A stretch of DNA of 64,000 nt from Xenopus tropicalis (lineage: Eukaryota > Chordata > Amphibia > Anura > Pipidae): the NCBI RefSeq assembly GCF_000004195.4, contig NC_030684.2, positions 69,051,392 to 69,115,391 on the forward strand, in the 5' to 3' direction. The notes beneath the pieces were generated by a model. The model did not search any database and had not been told where the DNA came from. It worked only from the letters and a program-made list of their open reading frames with translations. Both the position numbers and the translations under genes were made by a program. This document shows, piece by piece, positions 10,870 through 24,500 of this stretch. Each line of letters begins with the position of its first letter. The first letter of the stretch is position 1.

Positions 10870-12660
10870 TAAGCCTGCTGCCATTCTCACAGTAATAACA
10901 CCAGGGTTCCCAAACTTTGTAGAGTTGGCACCAGGTAAATGCAGTTGAAGGTTAGAAAAATTGGGTGGAGCCACCAACAGCCAATCAGATTTTACGTATT
11001 GACTTTCAATAGGGAAATTCAACCTACTGACATTCTCACGGTATTAACACCAAAATCCCCAAACTCTTCACAGTTGGTCACTAGGGGATTGCAGTTTTAG
11101 GTTTGAAAAAGTGGGTGGGGCCACAAACAGCCAATCAGATTCCCCCTATTGAATTTTATTGGTTTCATGCCAAGGTTCCCAAACTTTGTCACTTTGTGAC
11201 TACATCTCAAGTTCATAAAAGTGGGCAGACCCAACAACAGAATTAGATTTCACTTATGGACTTTCATTGGTTTAAATTCAAACTGCTGCCATTCTTTAAA
11301 TATTAATACTAAGGTCCCCAAACTTTGCAGAGTTAGGCACAAGGTAACTGCGGTTCAAGGTTAGAAAAAGTGGGTGGAGCCACCAACAGATTTTACCTGT
11401 TGACTTTCAATGGGGAAATTCAACCTGCTCCCTTTCTCACAGTATTAACAGCAGGGTCCCCAAACTCTTCACAGGGGGCTAAAATTTTTGGTTTGAAAAA
11501 GTGGGTGGAGCCACTTTTTCTATTAAATTTTTTTGATTGAAATTTAAAATGCTGCCTCTTATACTATTTACGCCAGGGTCCCTAAACTTTGCAGAGTTTG
11601 TCACTGGGTGACAATAATTCAAGTTTTGGATAAAGTGGTTGGAGCCACAGACAGCCAATCAGATTTCTTTAATTGATTTAAATTGGGAAATTTAAAGTGC
11701 TGCCATTCTTGCACGTTTAAAGCCAGTGTCCCCAAAATTTTCACAGGTGGCCACTGGGGGATTAAAGTTAAAAACTTTGCAGTCAGTCACTGATTGTCTG
11801 ACCAATCACATTTCTTTAATTGATTTCAGTGGGGAAATTTTAACTTCTGACATTCTTACATGTTTAATGTCAGTGTCCCCAAACTTTTTTTTTTTGTTTG
11901 TCACTGGGGTACTAAGGCTAAAGGTTAGGAAAAGTGGGTGGAGCCACAAAGAGCCAATCGGTTTCTACCCATTAAATTTAATTGGTTTATATTTAAACTG
12001 ATGTATTTGTGGTTCAATGTTAGGGAAAGTGGGTGGAGCCACCAACAGCCAATCACATTTCACCTATTTACTTTCAATGGTGAAATGTAAAATGCTGTCA
12101 GTCCCACAATTTTTACGCCTGAGTCCCCAAACTTTGCAGAGTTGGTCACTTGGGGACTGCAGTTCAAAAATAGGAAAAGTGGGTTGGGCCACTAACAGCC
12201 AATCAGATTTCATCCATTGAATTTCATTGGTTTAAATTGAAAATGCTGTTATTCTCAAACTATTTATGCCAGGGTGCCCACTGTTTGCCACTGGGTGACT
12301 TCAACTCAAGGTTAGAAAAAGTGGGCACACCTACCAACCACCAATCACAATTTACCTATTGACTTTTATTTGTTTAAATTTAAACTGCTGTCGTTCTTTA
12401 ACTATTAATCCTAGAGTCCCTAAACTTTGCAGAGTTAGTCACTGGGTAACTGCAGTTCCAGGTTAGAAAAAGTGGGCAGAGCCACCAACCAATCAGATGT
12501 CACTCATTGACTTTCAGTAGGGGAATTGAAATTGCTGCCATTAAGACACTATTAAAACCAGGGTCCCCAAACTTTGCACAGGGGTTTTTATTATATACTG
12601 TAACTGTAGACCAAGGTTAGAAAAACTGAGTGGAGCCAGATCAGATTTTATTCAGTGACA
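10870..12660 (+). repeat. array of ~150-bp repeats with CCAAT motif, array 1
   Basis: About twelve diverged, head-to-tail units. A unit contains CTGCCATTCTCACAGTATTA, GGGTCCCCAAACTTTGCAGA, AGTGGGTGGAGCCACCAACA, AGCCAATCAGATTTCACC and TTGACTTTCAATGG in that order. Array 2 (55138-56730) has the same units in the same orientation. No coding potential. Confidence 0.85.
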
Positions 12661-13060
12661 CCACGTTTTTCAAACCAACATGAAGTTTGTTCTCAACCTT
12701 CCCTTTCTAGTTATTTATGTGATTTTATTTTTCTTTTATTTATCTCCCTCTAGCTTGGCATTTAACTGGTTTCTATATTCAACTGTGCAGGGGGTGTTAA
12801 AGTAATGAAAAACACATGTATAAAAAGCTGCAGGCAATATGAATAGTATCTTCCAGATGTAGAAATATAGTTAATCTATTGTGCATATGGCATTAAGTGC
12901 AAGCTTTCAGGTCACAATGTGTTCATCCATTGTGCATGGCTCAATGCAACAGTGGGACAATTAATGTAGGGTGGGAACAACAATCCACACATTACCACAT
13001 TGTTTACTTTATACTTGCACCCATTGCTGCAGAAACGTCATCTATAAGGGTTGGAGAGAG

Positions 13061-13322
13061 CAGATGTCTAACATAATGGCCAGAACACTACTTCCTGCTT
13101 TCAGCTCTCTAACCTGTTAGTTAGTCAGTGACTTTAGGGGGGGGGCCACATGGGATATAACTGTTCAGTTAGTTTGTGAGCACGCAGGTCAGATTCAAAT
13201 GCAAACTGAACAGTTATGTCCCATACGGCCCCCCCTCAAATCTCTGATTGGTTACTGACTGCTAACAGCTTAGAGAGCTGTAAAGGAGGAAGTAGAGTTC
13301 TGGCCATTATGTGAGACATCTG
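13061..13322. mobile_element. palindromic MITE, 262 bp
   Basis: CAGATGTCTAACATAATGGC at the left is matched by GCCATTATGTGAGACATCTG at the right. Pairing continues through ACTACTTCCTGCTTT, GAACAGTTAT and GGCC near the centre. Confidence 0.75.
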
Positions 13323-13711
13323 TCCACTTCAGCCCATATAGTTGACATTTTTGGCTAACTAACTATATTGAAAAATTTCGCCCAGTGTGTTTTTATACCC
13401 AGTTTAATTTTTACACTGAACTGTTCCTTTAAGCAGAGAAGTGAAAAGGGTAAAAAAAAACAGAGTATGCAAAAATGTCGAACTGTGGAAGAGGTATAAA
13501 CATGGGCTATTTAGAAATCAACTGGATAACTGTACTAGTGGCAGGCCTGAACTGGGATTCAAAACAGGCCCTGGTAATGTAAGTACAGAGGGGCTTAAAC
13601 AGCCTCCAAATCAGCACAATAAACAGTCACTGTCTATGGCATCTTACAGCAGCCCCCCTGGCATTTGCCAGAATCCACATAATGCAAGTCTGGGCCTGGG
13701 TAAGAGGACAG

Positions 13712-13712
<1 letters not shown>

Positions 13713-13745
<33 letters not shown>
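13713..13745. repeat. (AT)n microsatellite
   Basis: An uninterrupted AT dinucleotide run of about 33 bp. Confidence 0.9.
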
Positions 13746-13748
<3 letters not shown>

Positions 13749-13827
13749 GAACAGGAGAGATTGAGTGTGCATGGAATTTGAGTGATATGGAATAAAATGT
13801 TACTTTGGAACCTCTAGAAGCTACTCA

Positions 13828-14118
13828 CTTATCCAGAAACCTGTTATCCAGAAAGCTCTATCCCTAGAGCCTATTTTAAGCAAATAATTAATTTTTTTAA
13901 AAATATCCTTTTTCTCTGTAATAATAAAACAGAACTTTGTGCTTGATCCTAACTTAGCTGCATGAATCCATATTAGTAGCCAATTAATCCTATTGGGTTT
14001 ATTTAATGTTTAAAATGACTTTTAGTAACCTTTAGGTATGCTGACCATATTATGAAAGGTCCTTTATCCGAAAAATTCCAGGTGCCGAGTATTCCGGATA
14101 AAAGATCCTATACTTGTA
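13828..14118 (-). repeat. GGTATGGGATCC-type interspersed repeat
   Basis: Begins CTTATCCAGAAACCTGTTAT and ends CCGGATAAAAGATCCTATAC. The same family frames 44302-45062; partial pieces lie at about 3089-3125 and 35870-35935. Confidence 0.6.
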
Positions 14119-15200
14119 TATTAATTTGGGGAAAAGATTGTATTTGAATTGTGGAAATGGGAAGACAGTATATGTTGTTGGGGGGGGTGTAAATGATTTA
14201 TGAGTAAGATGGCTACATGGCATGTGCATAGATTGAGAGGGAGATGGTATATTACCTGAGAGGCCAGAGTGATAAATAAAGGGAGAAATGGTTTGTGAAG
14301 AAGGGGAGAATTTAAAATGCTGAAATTTTATAAGAATTAAAATATCTTTGGCATTTGTCAGGAAATTGAGGAGACAAAGATTGGTATGGAGGGGATATAA
14401 TATACAATTTGCAGAGAAGGTGAACATTTACATTTGTACAGTCTGGAACAGTGATCCCAAATCAGTGGCTCTGCAAAATGTTGCTCACCAATAGTGATGT
14501 CAACAAAAAATGTTGACGCAGATTAAGCAGATTTTCCTTGTCATTGTAACACTCGGAGTAAGTTTAGGCACTGGGCATGCAGGAAAGTGATAGATCAGAG
14601 AATGACATAGAGCAGCTGTACAGAGGTAAAGAGAGCTGTAGAGTAGAGCCCCGGAGACAGCCTGTGTGTCCCTACATCTATTAGCCTTCTTCCTCAGCTG
14701 CTGCCTTTTGTTAACTCCCTTGCAGCAGCATTAACCTCTCAGTTCCACAGCTGACTATCTGTTCGCTTCAGTCTGTACACATTTAATTGCTTTATGTCAT
14801 TTTTCTTTTCTGTAAAATGTATGATCTCATAAAACAAAGCAAAGAAAATCATTGATTAAAGCAAATGTGAGAAGAGTATATTCCATATACAAAAGCAAAG
14901 CTTTGATATAGTGATGACATTGCATTTGTCCTGGTCAGGGATTTGGTTACAAGTACAGATACAGGCAACAAATACAAATTCCCCAGTCCTACAGGATCAT
15001 CTCCCACCCTCTCCAGCGTCATGCAAGGCTGCAGGCAAATCCCAGTGAAGTAGGTGGGAGCTTAAGTATCCTCTGTTTATTCTAGCATCCCCCAGCACAC
15101 AATATAAGATGACAGACTGTGCTATGGAAGGCAATACTGCCTGGCTGTATGGGATCTTCTGCAGCCAATGGGCAGGAAGAAGAGACAGAAAATAGATGCA

Positions 15201-15558
15201 ATGTTGCTTGCACTTAACTTGCAGAATGAAAGTTTCCTGCTCAATCTCAGCCACGGGGAGACTAGAGACTCTCTCCCTCCTGCCACTGGGCTGAGTAGGA
15301 CAGCGCACAGTGTTGTGGCAGTCTGCCTGGGCTGTATTCTGGTGCTTGGATCTCTGTACAACTCTTTCGTACTTCTCATATTCGTGAAGTTTACAGCAAT
15401 CAGGACCCCAATAAACATGATCCTGCTGAATATCAGTGTCAGTGACCTATTGGTCTGCATATTTGGGACTCCATTCAGCTTTGTTTCCAGTGTATCAGGG
15501 GGCTGGCTGCTGGGACAGCAAGGGTGCAAGTGGTATGGATTCTGCAATTCCCTCTTTG
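15201..15558 (+). CDS. tmtops: TMT opsin exon 1 (N-terminus to TM3 start)
   Basis: This exon codes residues 1-119 plus one base of Gly120. It carries the glycosylated extracellular N-terminus, TM1 with the conserved asparagine in LYNSFVLL, the IRTPINMILLNIS loop into TM2, the TM2 aspartate in SVSDLLV, and the GCKWYGF start of TM3 with the disulphide cysteine. It ends in TTTG followed by gtaagt, a strong donor. A weak TATA-like stretch (atataag) lies near 15102-15108, about 95 bp before the ATG; it is only a candidate. ATGs at 15149 (out of frame) and 15168 (in frame) precede the chosen start. Confidence 0.9.
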
Positions 15559-18500
15559 GTAAGTATCCCTGGCAGATGGTAAAGCATTTACTGTTTCAGC
15601 AGCACTTTAACTGTATTAATACTCTGCCTGACCTAACTAACCCACAGGGCATTGCTGTAACATGTTATAATTCAATTTATTCTTCATATGGACCATAGGT
15701 CATAACTTAACTTTCCCATTATTAACATGCAAAATATTAGAAACATGTGAAAAGTACAGGTATAGAATCTGATATCCCAAACATCCCAAACATTCTGCAT
15801 AAGAGATCTCATAGCTGTACAGATTTGCTCTCTATGTACAGGTTTGCATTCTTATAATCAAAGCTTATTTCAGAATGCATAATATTTTTCCTACATAGCA
15901 TGTAAACTATGTGCCTTTCGGATCAGTAATATAGCAAGAAACAAGTTGAACCTAAATAACAGGATTTCTTTTCAACATTAGATTCTTTGTACAATGTCTA
16001 TGTGAATAATACACTACATTACGGCACAGAATGTTGTATGGCAGGGTCAGCTATAGCTTACATTGAAGGATGGCATCAGCATTAAAGCAGAAAAACTTGT
16101 GTGACTCCAAATATTATGGATGCTTATTTAATTACATAAACTGTAAGTGTAAAAGGCAGTTGCACATTAGTCATGCATAAGGTCATGCATACTTTTCATT
16201 TGCATGTTAATATAATTACACTATGAAAGGCTATACATAATCTAATGTAACGTTTGCTTAAATTACATGTAGGCTTTATCTGTTAACTTCATCTATTGTG
16301 CAAACTTTTTAACAACTGTGTACTGATAGTGGTGGGGTCATACAAGTAATAAATAGTGACTATATGCTTACAGAATTGTTTAGTGTACTCCAAACACTTG
16401 TTGTGTGCTAAAGAGGAAACATTAGGGCACGATTTTGTACAACACATTCTTGGAATATTGGAAGAAATAGAATAATACTATGATTTTGTTGGAAGTGGCC
16501 AGATTGGAGGTGGTTGCGGATGTAGCTGCACATGTATACAAATGATGGAATTAATAAAATTCTGACCTGAGGGGCCAAAGTACAAACGTGTCTAACACCT
16601 CTAAAAACTGCAGTAAAATAAGTGATCAACACAGGTGTTTTATTTAACTTTTACAAAAATTAGTTAATTATAAAGATGAAGTACATGCTATAATTGGTAT
16701 CTGACATTAACTAACTGCATGTCATTATGGTGATAATGAGGCAATCATATTTAAAACCTGACTCATTCAAAATGGTGATATGAAATAAAGTCTCAAAAAT
16801 GCCCCGATCATTATCACTGTAATGACATGGTGTTAGTTGATATCTCTGGGTGACTGTGTGAGGTTTGAATTTGATTTTTCCATGAATCTAGTTAAACAGC
16901 AGGAGCCCAGCAGGAAGCTGAATGCAGCAGGTGATTCCTGACATAAGCAACCACTTTCCCTGCCTTCCCCGCTGCCTGCTTTATCTGCATTGCTAGCCCA
17001 ACACAAAGTTACTAGTTGACTAGAAAACAGAGGTTTATCTAATAAATGCAAGTTGCCTGGCTAGACTGGTTGGAAACTCATACTGATCATATTCACTGAA
17101 TATACTCATTGCAACCCTACTAGTGTCATAGCTGCTTGCTGAAAGGTTGGTTAAGCAGACTAAGTAGGAACTGGACCATATAAAGGCTTATACTTTATTT
17201 AGGCACAGGCAGGTTAGACAAGGCAGGCAAGGTAGAGGCATGAAACAGGCAGGGCAGGCAAGGCAGGTACGGGAAACAGGCAGAGTAGGCACAAATGGCA
17301 AAGCTGGCAAAAATCCAAAAGCAAAGTACCAATGGCTTAAGCAAGGCAGGCAGGGTTTAGGGTTAGTGATGATTGCAATTTTTTTTGGTTTTGCTGTAAA
17401 ATTCTGCAATTATTTGCCGTTGCTGAACTTTTTCACAAAACAGCTGCAAAAATATGCCATTAAATTTTTTGCCACAAAAAAGCACTCATGAAAAAAATCC
17501 CCACTGACTCCAATGTAATTTGTGCAGAAAAAAAGTGGTAAAAAATACTGATTAACTCAGCGCATTTTGCACAAAAAAATGCCCAGTGACCGGTGTATCT
17601 TACGAGTTTACATTTTTCCACAGTTCCAGGACAGATTTGCTGATCACTATTGTTACAGACCAAGGTCAAATACCAACATGCATACTTAGGAACAGGCTGG
17701 AGGACCTACCTCATTGGTGTCAGAGGGGGCTATAATTCTGCTTTTGCAGTGATTTCACCCGATGCTACTTGGTCATTACACCCATAATGAGAGCACCAGA
17801 GGTGTAACCTCACAACTAGCTGGACATACTTTGTGGAGTTGCTCTCATGCAGGGCAAGTAAGTAAATATCACTTCAACCCAAAAATAGAAACAACTTGGA
17901 GTGGAGGACAGTAAATCTCTAGGACAGCTTTTTGTTGCTGGAATTGATGCTCAGACACAGACTTAGAAATTATCTTCCATTGCACTGCCTCTACCATACA
18001 AAGAGAGTCCTGGGTCACAGGCAGAATTAGCCCTATGACCAGGACTGCAAGCTGATAGAGAAAGAATAGTACATTTAAAATAAATGCAGTGAGAATTTTG
18101 CCCTAGTTAAAGGGTAAACATTACTGTTCTAAAATTTCACTAACCTGTAGCAGATGTTTAAAAAAACTGTTTTACAAGCAGCTTTTATTAGTTTTTTTTC
18201 TTGCAGTTGTTTATATATTTATTTGTGGTCCTCAACCTAGCAATTTCCCTGGTTGCCACCAACACACTCATGCTGCATGTCACTGTTAGATTTTACCTGG
18301 TATAAGTGGCAGATTTCAGCACGGGCAAGCATTTTGAAATGGTCTCCTGACAAACAGCTTTCTGTCAGTTCAATTACATATTTGATTCAAAGACAAACCC
18401 CATACTTTTCTTCTCTGTGTTGTATAATTTACACACTGGACTACACAGGTGCAGTCCTTTTGTAAGAAGACTTGTTTATATGAATCTCAATCTAAATTCA

Positions 18501-21500
18501 GAAAACAGATAGTCAATGGGATGGGATATCAATGTAAGTGGCTCCATTTATAGCTAATGCATTTAACATGAGCTCAAGGACAGCAGTATTAATAATGGGT
18601 ATGTTGACTCTCCAAGGAGCTTAATTAACACCCTAGAAAGGGTTAACAGTCATGCATGCCAACATAAATTACCCTCCGTTTGTACAAAGCAAAGATGAAC
18701 TTTTTCACATAATTACATTTCATTAGATTGGGCTTAATATAATATGTCAACCTGAATTGCAATATTCATTAGACTTTTAATTACTTAACATGTAATATCT
18801 TCCATGAAGCAGTTCAATTAAAAATGTTAGTAATGTCAGATACACTTTTATATCATCCTATATACAATGTATTTTCTTACAACCAATGTGTTTTGCACAT
18901 TCATACACATTTATACACTGTAGGAAGCATGGTGACCAAGTAGTTAATAGTGGTCACAACATTGTGGCTGGGTTGTGGCTGCGGCACCGAGGGCTCACTT
19001 ACAGTATACACATTTTGAATATCTCTGCCAGTTAAGCACCACAACTCAGCTGAAGCTGCTGTCTATTCAGGGTGCTATGTACACCCATCTGGGTTATTGC
19101 CCTGAACATTCACCTTTATTGCACGTCTTTCAATTGTCAATTTAATTGACAATGAATGTATTAAAGATTCATGCAGACTGTGCAATGATTTTGATTACAT
19201 CTATTATTATTGTGTGCGTCCTGTATTTTATAAGCTTTTAATACACAAGATCCATGAATACCCTGTATTCACTATATCTAACACTACATGAGCTTAAAGG
19301 GGTTGTTCACCTTTGAGTTAACTTATAGTATAATGTAATATTATAAGACAGTTTGAAACTTCTCTTTATTTGTTATTATTTATATTGTTTTAATTTTTTC
19401 ACTTTTTGTTTAGCAACTCACCAGTTTGGAATTTCAGCACTTGTCTGGTTGCTAGGGTTCAAATCTTAGCAACCAGGGAGCGGTTTGAATGAGAGACTTG
19501 TATATTGTAGTAGAGGACCTGAATAGAAAAATAAGTAATATAATGCAACAATAATAATAAAACTGTAGCTGCACAGAGCAGTAGTTTTTTGGCTGCTGCG
19601 GTCAGTGACCCCCATTCGAACGTTGGAAAAAGTCAGAAGAAGGCGGCACATAATTAGTAACAAATATATACAGAAGACTTCTTGAAAAGTTGCTTACAAT
19701 TGGCCTTTCTATAACAAACTAAAAGTTAATGTAAATGGTGACTCACCCCTGTAACATGTCCTTGGTATGCTTTCCTGGCTAAACATATCCAAACACTTGC
19801 TTTTTCCCAGACCAGGAGGTCTATCCTAAACCATAAAGCAACCTCCTGAGCAGGGAGAATTGGTCAACATACCAATGTTTTGGGTCCCTACATTGAATTT
19901 GCTGTGGGGCCAAGTAACATCTAGTTACACCACTGCTTCTGACACCCTTGCTCCTCTTAACGTCACAGTAGATATTCATACATGCAATGTTCTTCTGATA
20001 TCCGCCAAATCCAGCTTTGCCTGTCAGACTGCCAGATAATGAAGTAGCATTTATCTCTTCAGAGATTGTGTTTATACTGCTCCAATAGCCCAATAGTGGC
20101 AACCTCTGCACCTCTCCAGCAATATTAAGCACTTTAAAGGCTGCTAACCCATAAAAAAATGATGTTGTTTACAGAGAGAGTTTGGAACCTGACAGTAAAT
20201 ATTTACAGTTAAAGACATTTAGAAGGGATATAGAGATACTTTTGGCCATACTGTATACCATATGTGATAAGTAGGGCAAAGGACAAATTTAGATACATAG
20301 GAGGAGAGATATAATTACTGTGGGTTGCCAATATATTAGGCACCCCCCCCCCCCCCAGAGAGTATAATCGCTTATCTGAGACCCCGGGCCGGTGCTCCTG
20401 TTATTTGAAAACTGCAATGGCCTAGGGAGCACTTCTTCGGTGCTTATATAATAAAAAAAGCCAGCGGAAGAGCTCGGGGGAGGGGGTTAAGGGTGTAGAA
20501 GGTGAGCACATGCAGGAAGTGATGTCACTTCTGGCGGAAGTTACGTCACGCGTAGAGGAAGTGGAGTCACGTGCAGTGTGCTGTTGATGTCACTTGTGCA
20601 AACCCAAGTCTGCATGTGCAGTAGAGTAAAAAAGATGAAATTTGAAGTTAAAAAACCTGCTTTTCACTCTATGCTCATCCTGCCATGGGCCGCAGAGAAA
20701 ATCAAAGAAGTGCAAGCAGATTGTGACCAGGTGCTGTTACAGCATTATCCCAGGCCTGTGAGATTTTTAGCAAACCGGAGCACCAGCCTGGGGTCTCAGC
20801 TACGTGATAATAATCACGTAAAATAGAGGGTTTCTTACCATTAACTGGCACCCACACTGATTATACCTTTGCTTCTCCTTTAATATGCAATTTATTCTTA
20901 TCTTTATTCTTGTTTATCCAGTGTGCATAATACATTTCATATTGAGTTTTGAAGTCATATATCAGTGTTAAAAGGATATTCCCCGGATGTTATGAGTAGT
21001 GAAAAAGTAATTGCAACAGCTTGTATTCATGGAATTGGTGGTGATGGGGAGCTCTAACATATTAGTTGCACAGTGGGAAGATTTGATTGACAGCATTATA
21101 CTACCCATGATGCATTATCAGTGCGCTGCATTCCATAATTTAGAAGGTTTACAAAGATTTTGGAGGCCTCTTTGCTGTGACTTGTACACTTGAACACAGC
21201 CTGGATTAGTATAATACATGACAATAATCTCTGCTTGCCATCTTTATTTGTGCTATGCAAAGGAATCTTCAATGTAAAATCTCTGTGTCAAAGTATTTTA
21301 AAACCTTTTTATACGTTATCCCTATCCTAGGAAAACTTTTCCTTTGAAATTGAAGCCATGATTTCATTGTTTTTATCCTTTATTTATAAAGAAGCAAAAA
21401 ACAAGCAGTGCATTACAGAGGTTGTAGCCCTTCCATGCCTGCCCTAGTGGAGCTTACAGGCTAAGGTATTTTGATTTATTGCAGAATGTTTGTGTACCTC

Positions 21501-24500
21501 CTCCCTTAAAATAGTCTTCATTGCCTGCTCTATATGTTTGAACAAATATATAGTATAATGGAGACTGACAGGTTCACTGTAATCATTTTTTCACCATTTC
21601 AATGCAATATTATACCTTAAGTAAAAGTCCATACATATTTTTGAATAAATAACCTGCCCATTCTTCACATCATGGAAATCTCTTTTTCTCCTTCTCTCCT
21701 GTACATTTTTTCTAGATAGCAACATAGTTTTATATCATGCAAGAGTTAATTGCCTTAAACATCCAGTAACGCTCAAAAATGAAAAAAAACCTAAATGCCT
21801 TTAGGGAGATTGCACAAAGGATGTTTTCTTCACAGAAGATTTTTAGCTAATGGAGAAGCATCCAACACTACCAGTTTTGCCTTCAATTCTCATGAAAGAG
21901 AAATGTGCGACAGAACAGAAACTAAAAATATAACTATTATTGAAACTAAAATATTAATAGTTCCTATGGGTTACTCAAGTGGTTGTCTTCAGGCTGAAAT
22001 GTGTCAATGCACATTTCAGCTTGGAAATCATTACTTGAATAGGATCCAATCATATTTCAGTTAAACAGGTGACTACTCCAGGTAGGTCTGTCTGCTAATT
22101 GGTTGCTAGAACTGGTGCCAACTCCCATGAGAGTCTTCAAAAAAAATATTTGTATGCAACAATGCCTTTATTTATGTCATAAACTCTTGATGCATTCCAC
22201 CAATCCAGCTCTGAAGACAACTCCATATGACGTGTTCATATTAACTTTGCCTGGGTGTCACTATTATTGTTGTGGGTATGTTTATGAGATACAAGGTTTA
22301 CCCAGGTATGCCTGGAGGGTGGGATGCCAGAGGTTTACCATTGCAGATTGATACTTGTTGATTGGTTTCATTTTGATTGTCAGTTATGTGGAATGTTTCA
22401 GTGGAGACATATTAAGATATAGATTTGTAAATTAAGGCATCATTTTACATACATACAAAGGTATGAACTAAGTAAGCTTTATCAGAAAGGTCTATAGAAA
22501 TACAGCTATAAACACTTACAGTAATGCTGCACTGAGTCCTCACGTGGCTACAGTCTGCACTGTTCTCTTCTCTCTCCCCTCTCCTGCTCCCTCCACCACA
22601 AGAATGAGAACTCCCAAGAACTCCCTCCCCCCTCCCTTAGGAATGTGTGATCTGAGCTATAATGGCTAGACTGCTGGCAGGAAGCTACTTAAAATGGCAG
22701 GTGCTATCTTAAGCAAACAGAGAAAGCTTCTAAAGCTGTTTACTCAAGTACGGTAAGGGCTCTGGCACACGGGGAGATTAGTCGCCCGCGACAAAACTCC
22801 CTGTTCGCGGGAGACTAATCTCCCTGAGTTGCCATCACCTGCCATCCCACCGGCGAAAATGTAAGTCGCCGGTGGGATGGCACACGCAGCCCGCGACTAA
22901 TCTCCCCATGTGCCAGAGCCCTAATGCTTTCTGCAGAATAAATATATTGTTCTAGGTGGCACTAATGTGGCAAAATCTATTGGCAGTAAAATGCCAAAAT
23001 GACTTTCCTTGGAGGCCATGTTGCTCTTTTGTTTTTAAACTGACAATTTTTATTGGTTTTGTTAGTCATGGTGCATTACAATATGTAATGTATGAAGTGC
23101 TTCTAATTTTAAACATCTGTATAGGTGGAGTTTTCTAGTTTACCCAATAGTGTTAACAATAAAGGTAAAGTATTAAAAATTGCATACAGTTTAGTGATTA
23201 TCCTCCAGGCATAACAGTTTTGCCCTTAAATGTTACTTGGATAATTCAATCTGGTGACATTGAACCTTGTGTATGTACTTACATTGTGAGCACCTCTAAG
23301 ATAGGGACTGATGTCAACAACAATGATGATAATGATGATGATGTGCAATATTATGCTGGCACTCTATAAAAGTAAAAGCATTCAAAATAGGGAGCCCTCC
23401 CCAACACTCACCAAAGATAATCAAATAGAGATGACCAGAGACTCTTTTATTATACTTATTTATTTTTTATTATTTATTTATACTTGGCCTTTAAATATAC
23501 AGTATATGATATATGAAGTATCCCTATTAAAATCTGCATGATGCCTGTCTATATGTGTTAGAATAAACACGTTCATTTGCCACTGCATCTGAAGTCTCTA
23601 TGAGTTATGTGGCACTGCTTTGTGAGTTTTTCTTAAGCTCTATAGGACATTTGTTTCTCTGTTCTACATGAAGAGGCCTATTTATCATACTGTGTAAAAC
23701 AATTCATCAAGCTGTGTTATTTTTTCTGCTGCCTGAACACCAGATTTGACGCTGTTATTTTACACCACTTCAGACCTTGAGTAATGCAATAAAGTCAATG
23801 GAAATAAATTCAAGCAGTAAGCAAATTTCAGTGGGAAAAAACATGAAAAAAAATGCAATGGATGAATGCCGAAATCCCGTTTCATTTTGCCGAAAAATTT
23901 GCGAATCTTTCAAAACATACGCAATAGGTTTGTTTCCCGACAATACCTTTGATGAGAGACAATTCTTTTTGGAGCAAGACAATTCTTTTTGACACGAAAT
24001 ACAATTCTTTTGATGAGAGACAATTCTTTTCGACATGAGAGACATTTCTTTTCAACGTGAGAGACAATTCTTTTAATGAGAGAGACAATTCTTTTGACGC
24101 AGCCAACAATTTTTGGATGCGCACCGTATTTTTCCACGGCTAATCCATGCCTGCCAATTTTTTTTGGCCCATCGCTAATAATGTAACATTCTTTCCCAAA
24201 ATGTCTAAGTATGCTTGCACAACATGATACAAAAGATACACACCTTGTATCTGAGGAATAAGGAGATCAGGTGTGCTGAACATGGGCGTGCACTTGCATC
24301 CCTTACAATTGCACATGGTTCCACTGTAAGGAAGCCCTGTACTTACCACTTGGTTAAGACAAGTATTAGGCACAGGACTACTTTGTGCCGGAAAACACAG
24401 CACTTTGACCCTCATGTAAAAAACAAAAAAGGGCCTAGCACATTTCAAGAGGAACACTATGCATTCAGTTAAATATATCTCTAGCTGATAGCCTACTGCT

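Noticed and set aside
4250..12660. CRISPR-like regularly spaced repeats
   Set aside because: The DNA is vertebrate; repeats are contiguous or diverged satellite units without unique spacers.
15102..15108. TATA-like atataag before the opsin
   Set aside because: Too common in AT-rich DNA to call a promoter without a mapped transcript start.
22103..22351. 82-residue frame in opsin intron 1
   Set aside because: No domain, no splice sites in phase, chance length for this base composition.
23770..24137. Overlapping minus-strand frames with KELSL/KRIVSHVEK repeats
   Set aside because: All come from the tandem units of the hAT-type MITE.
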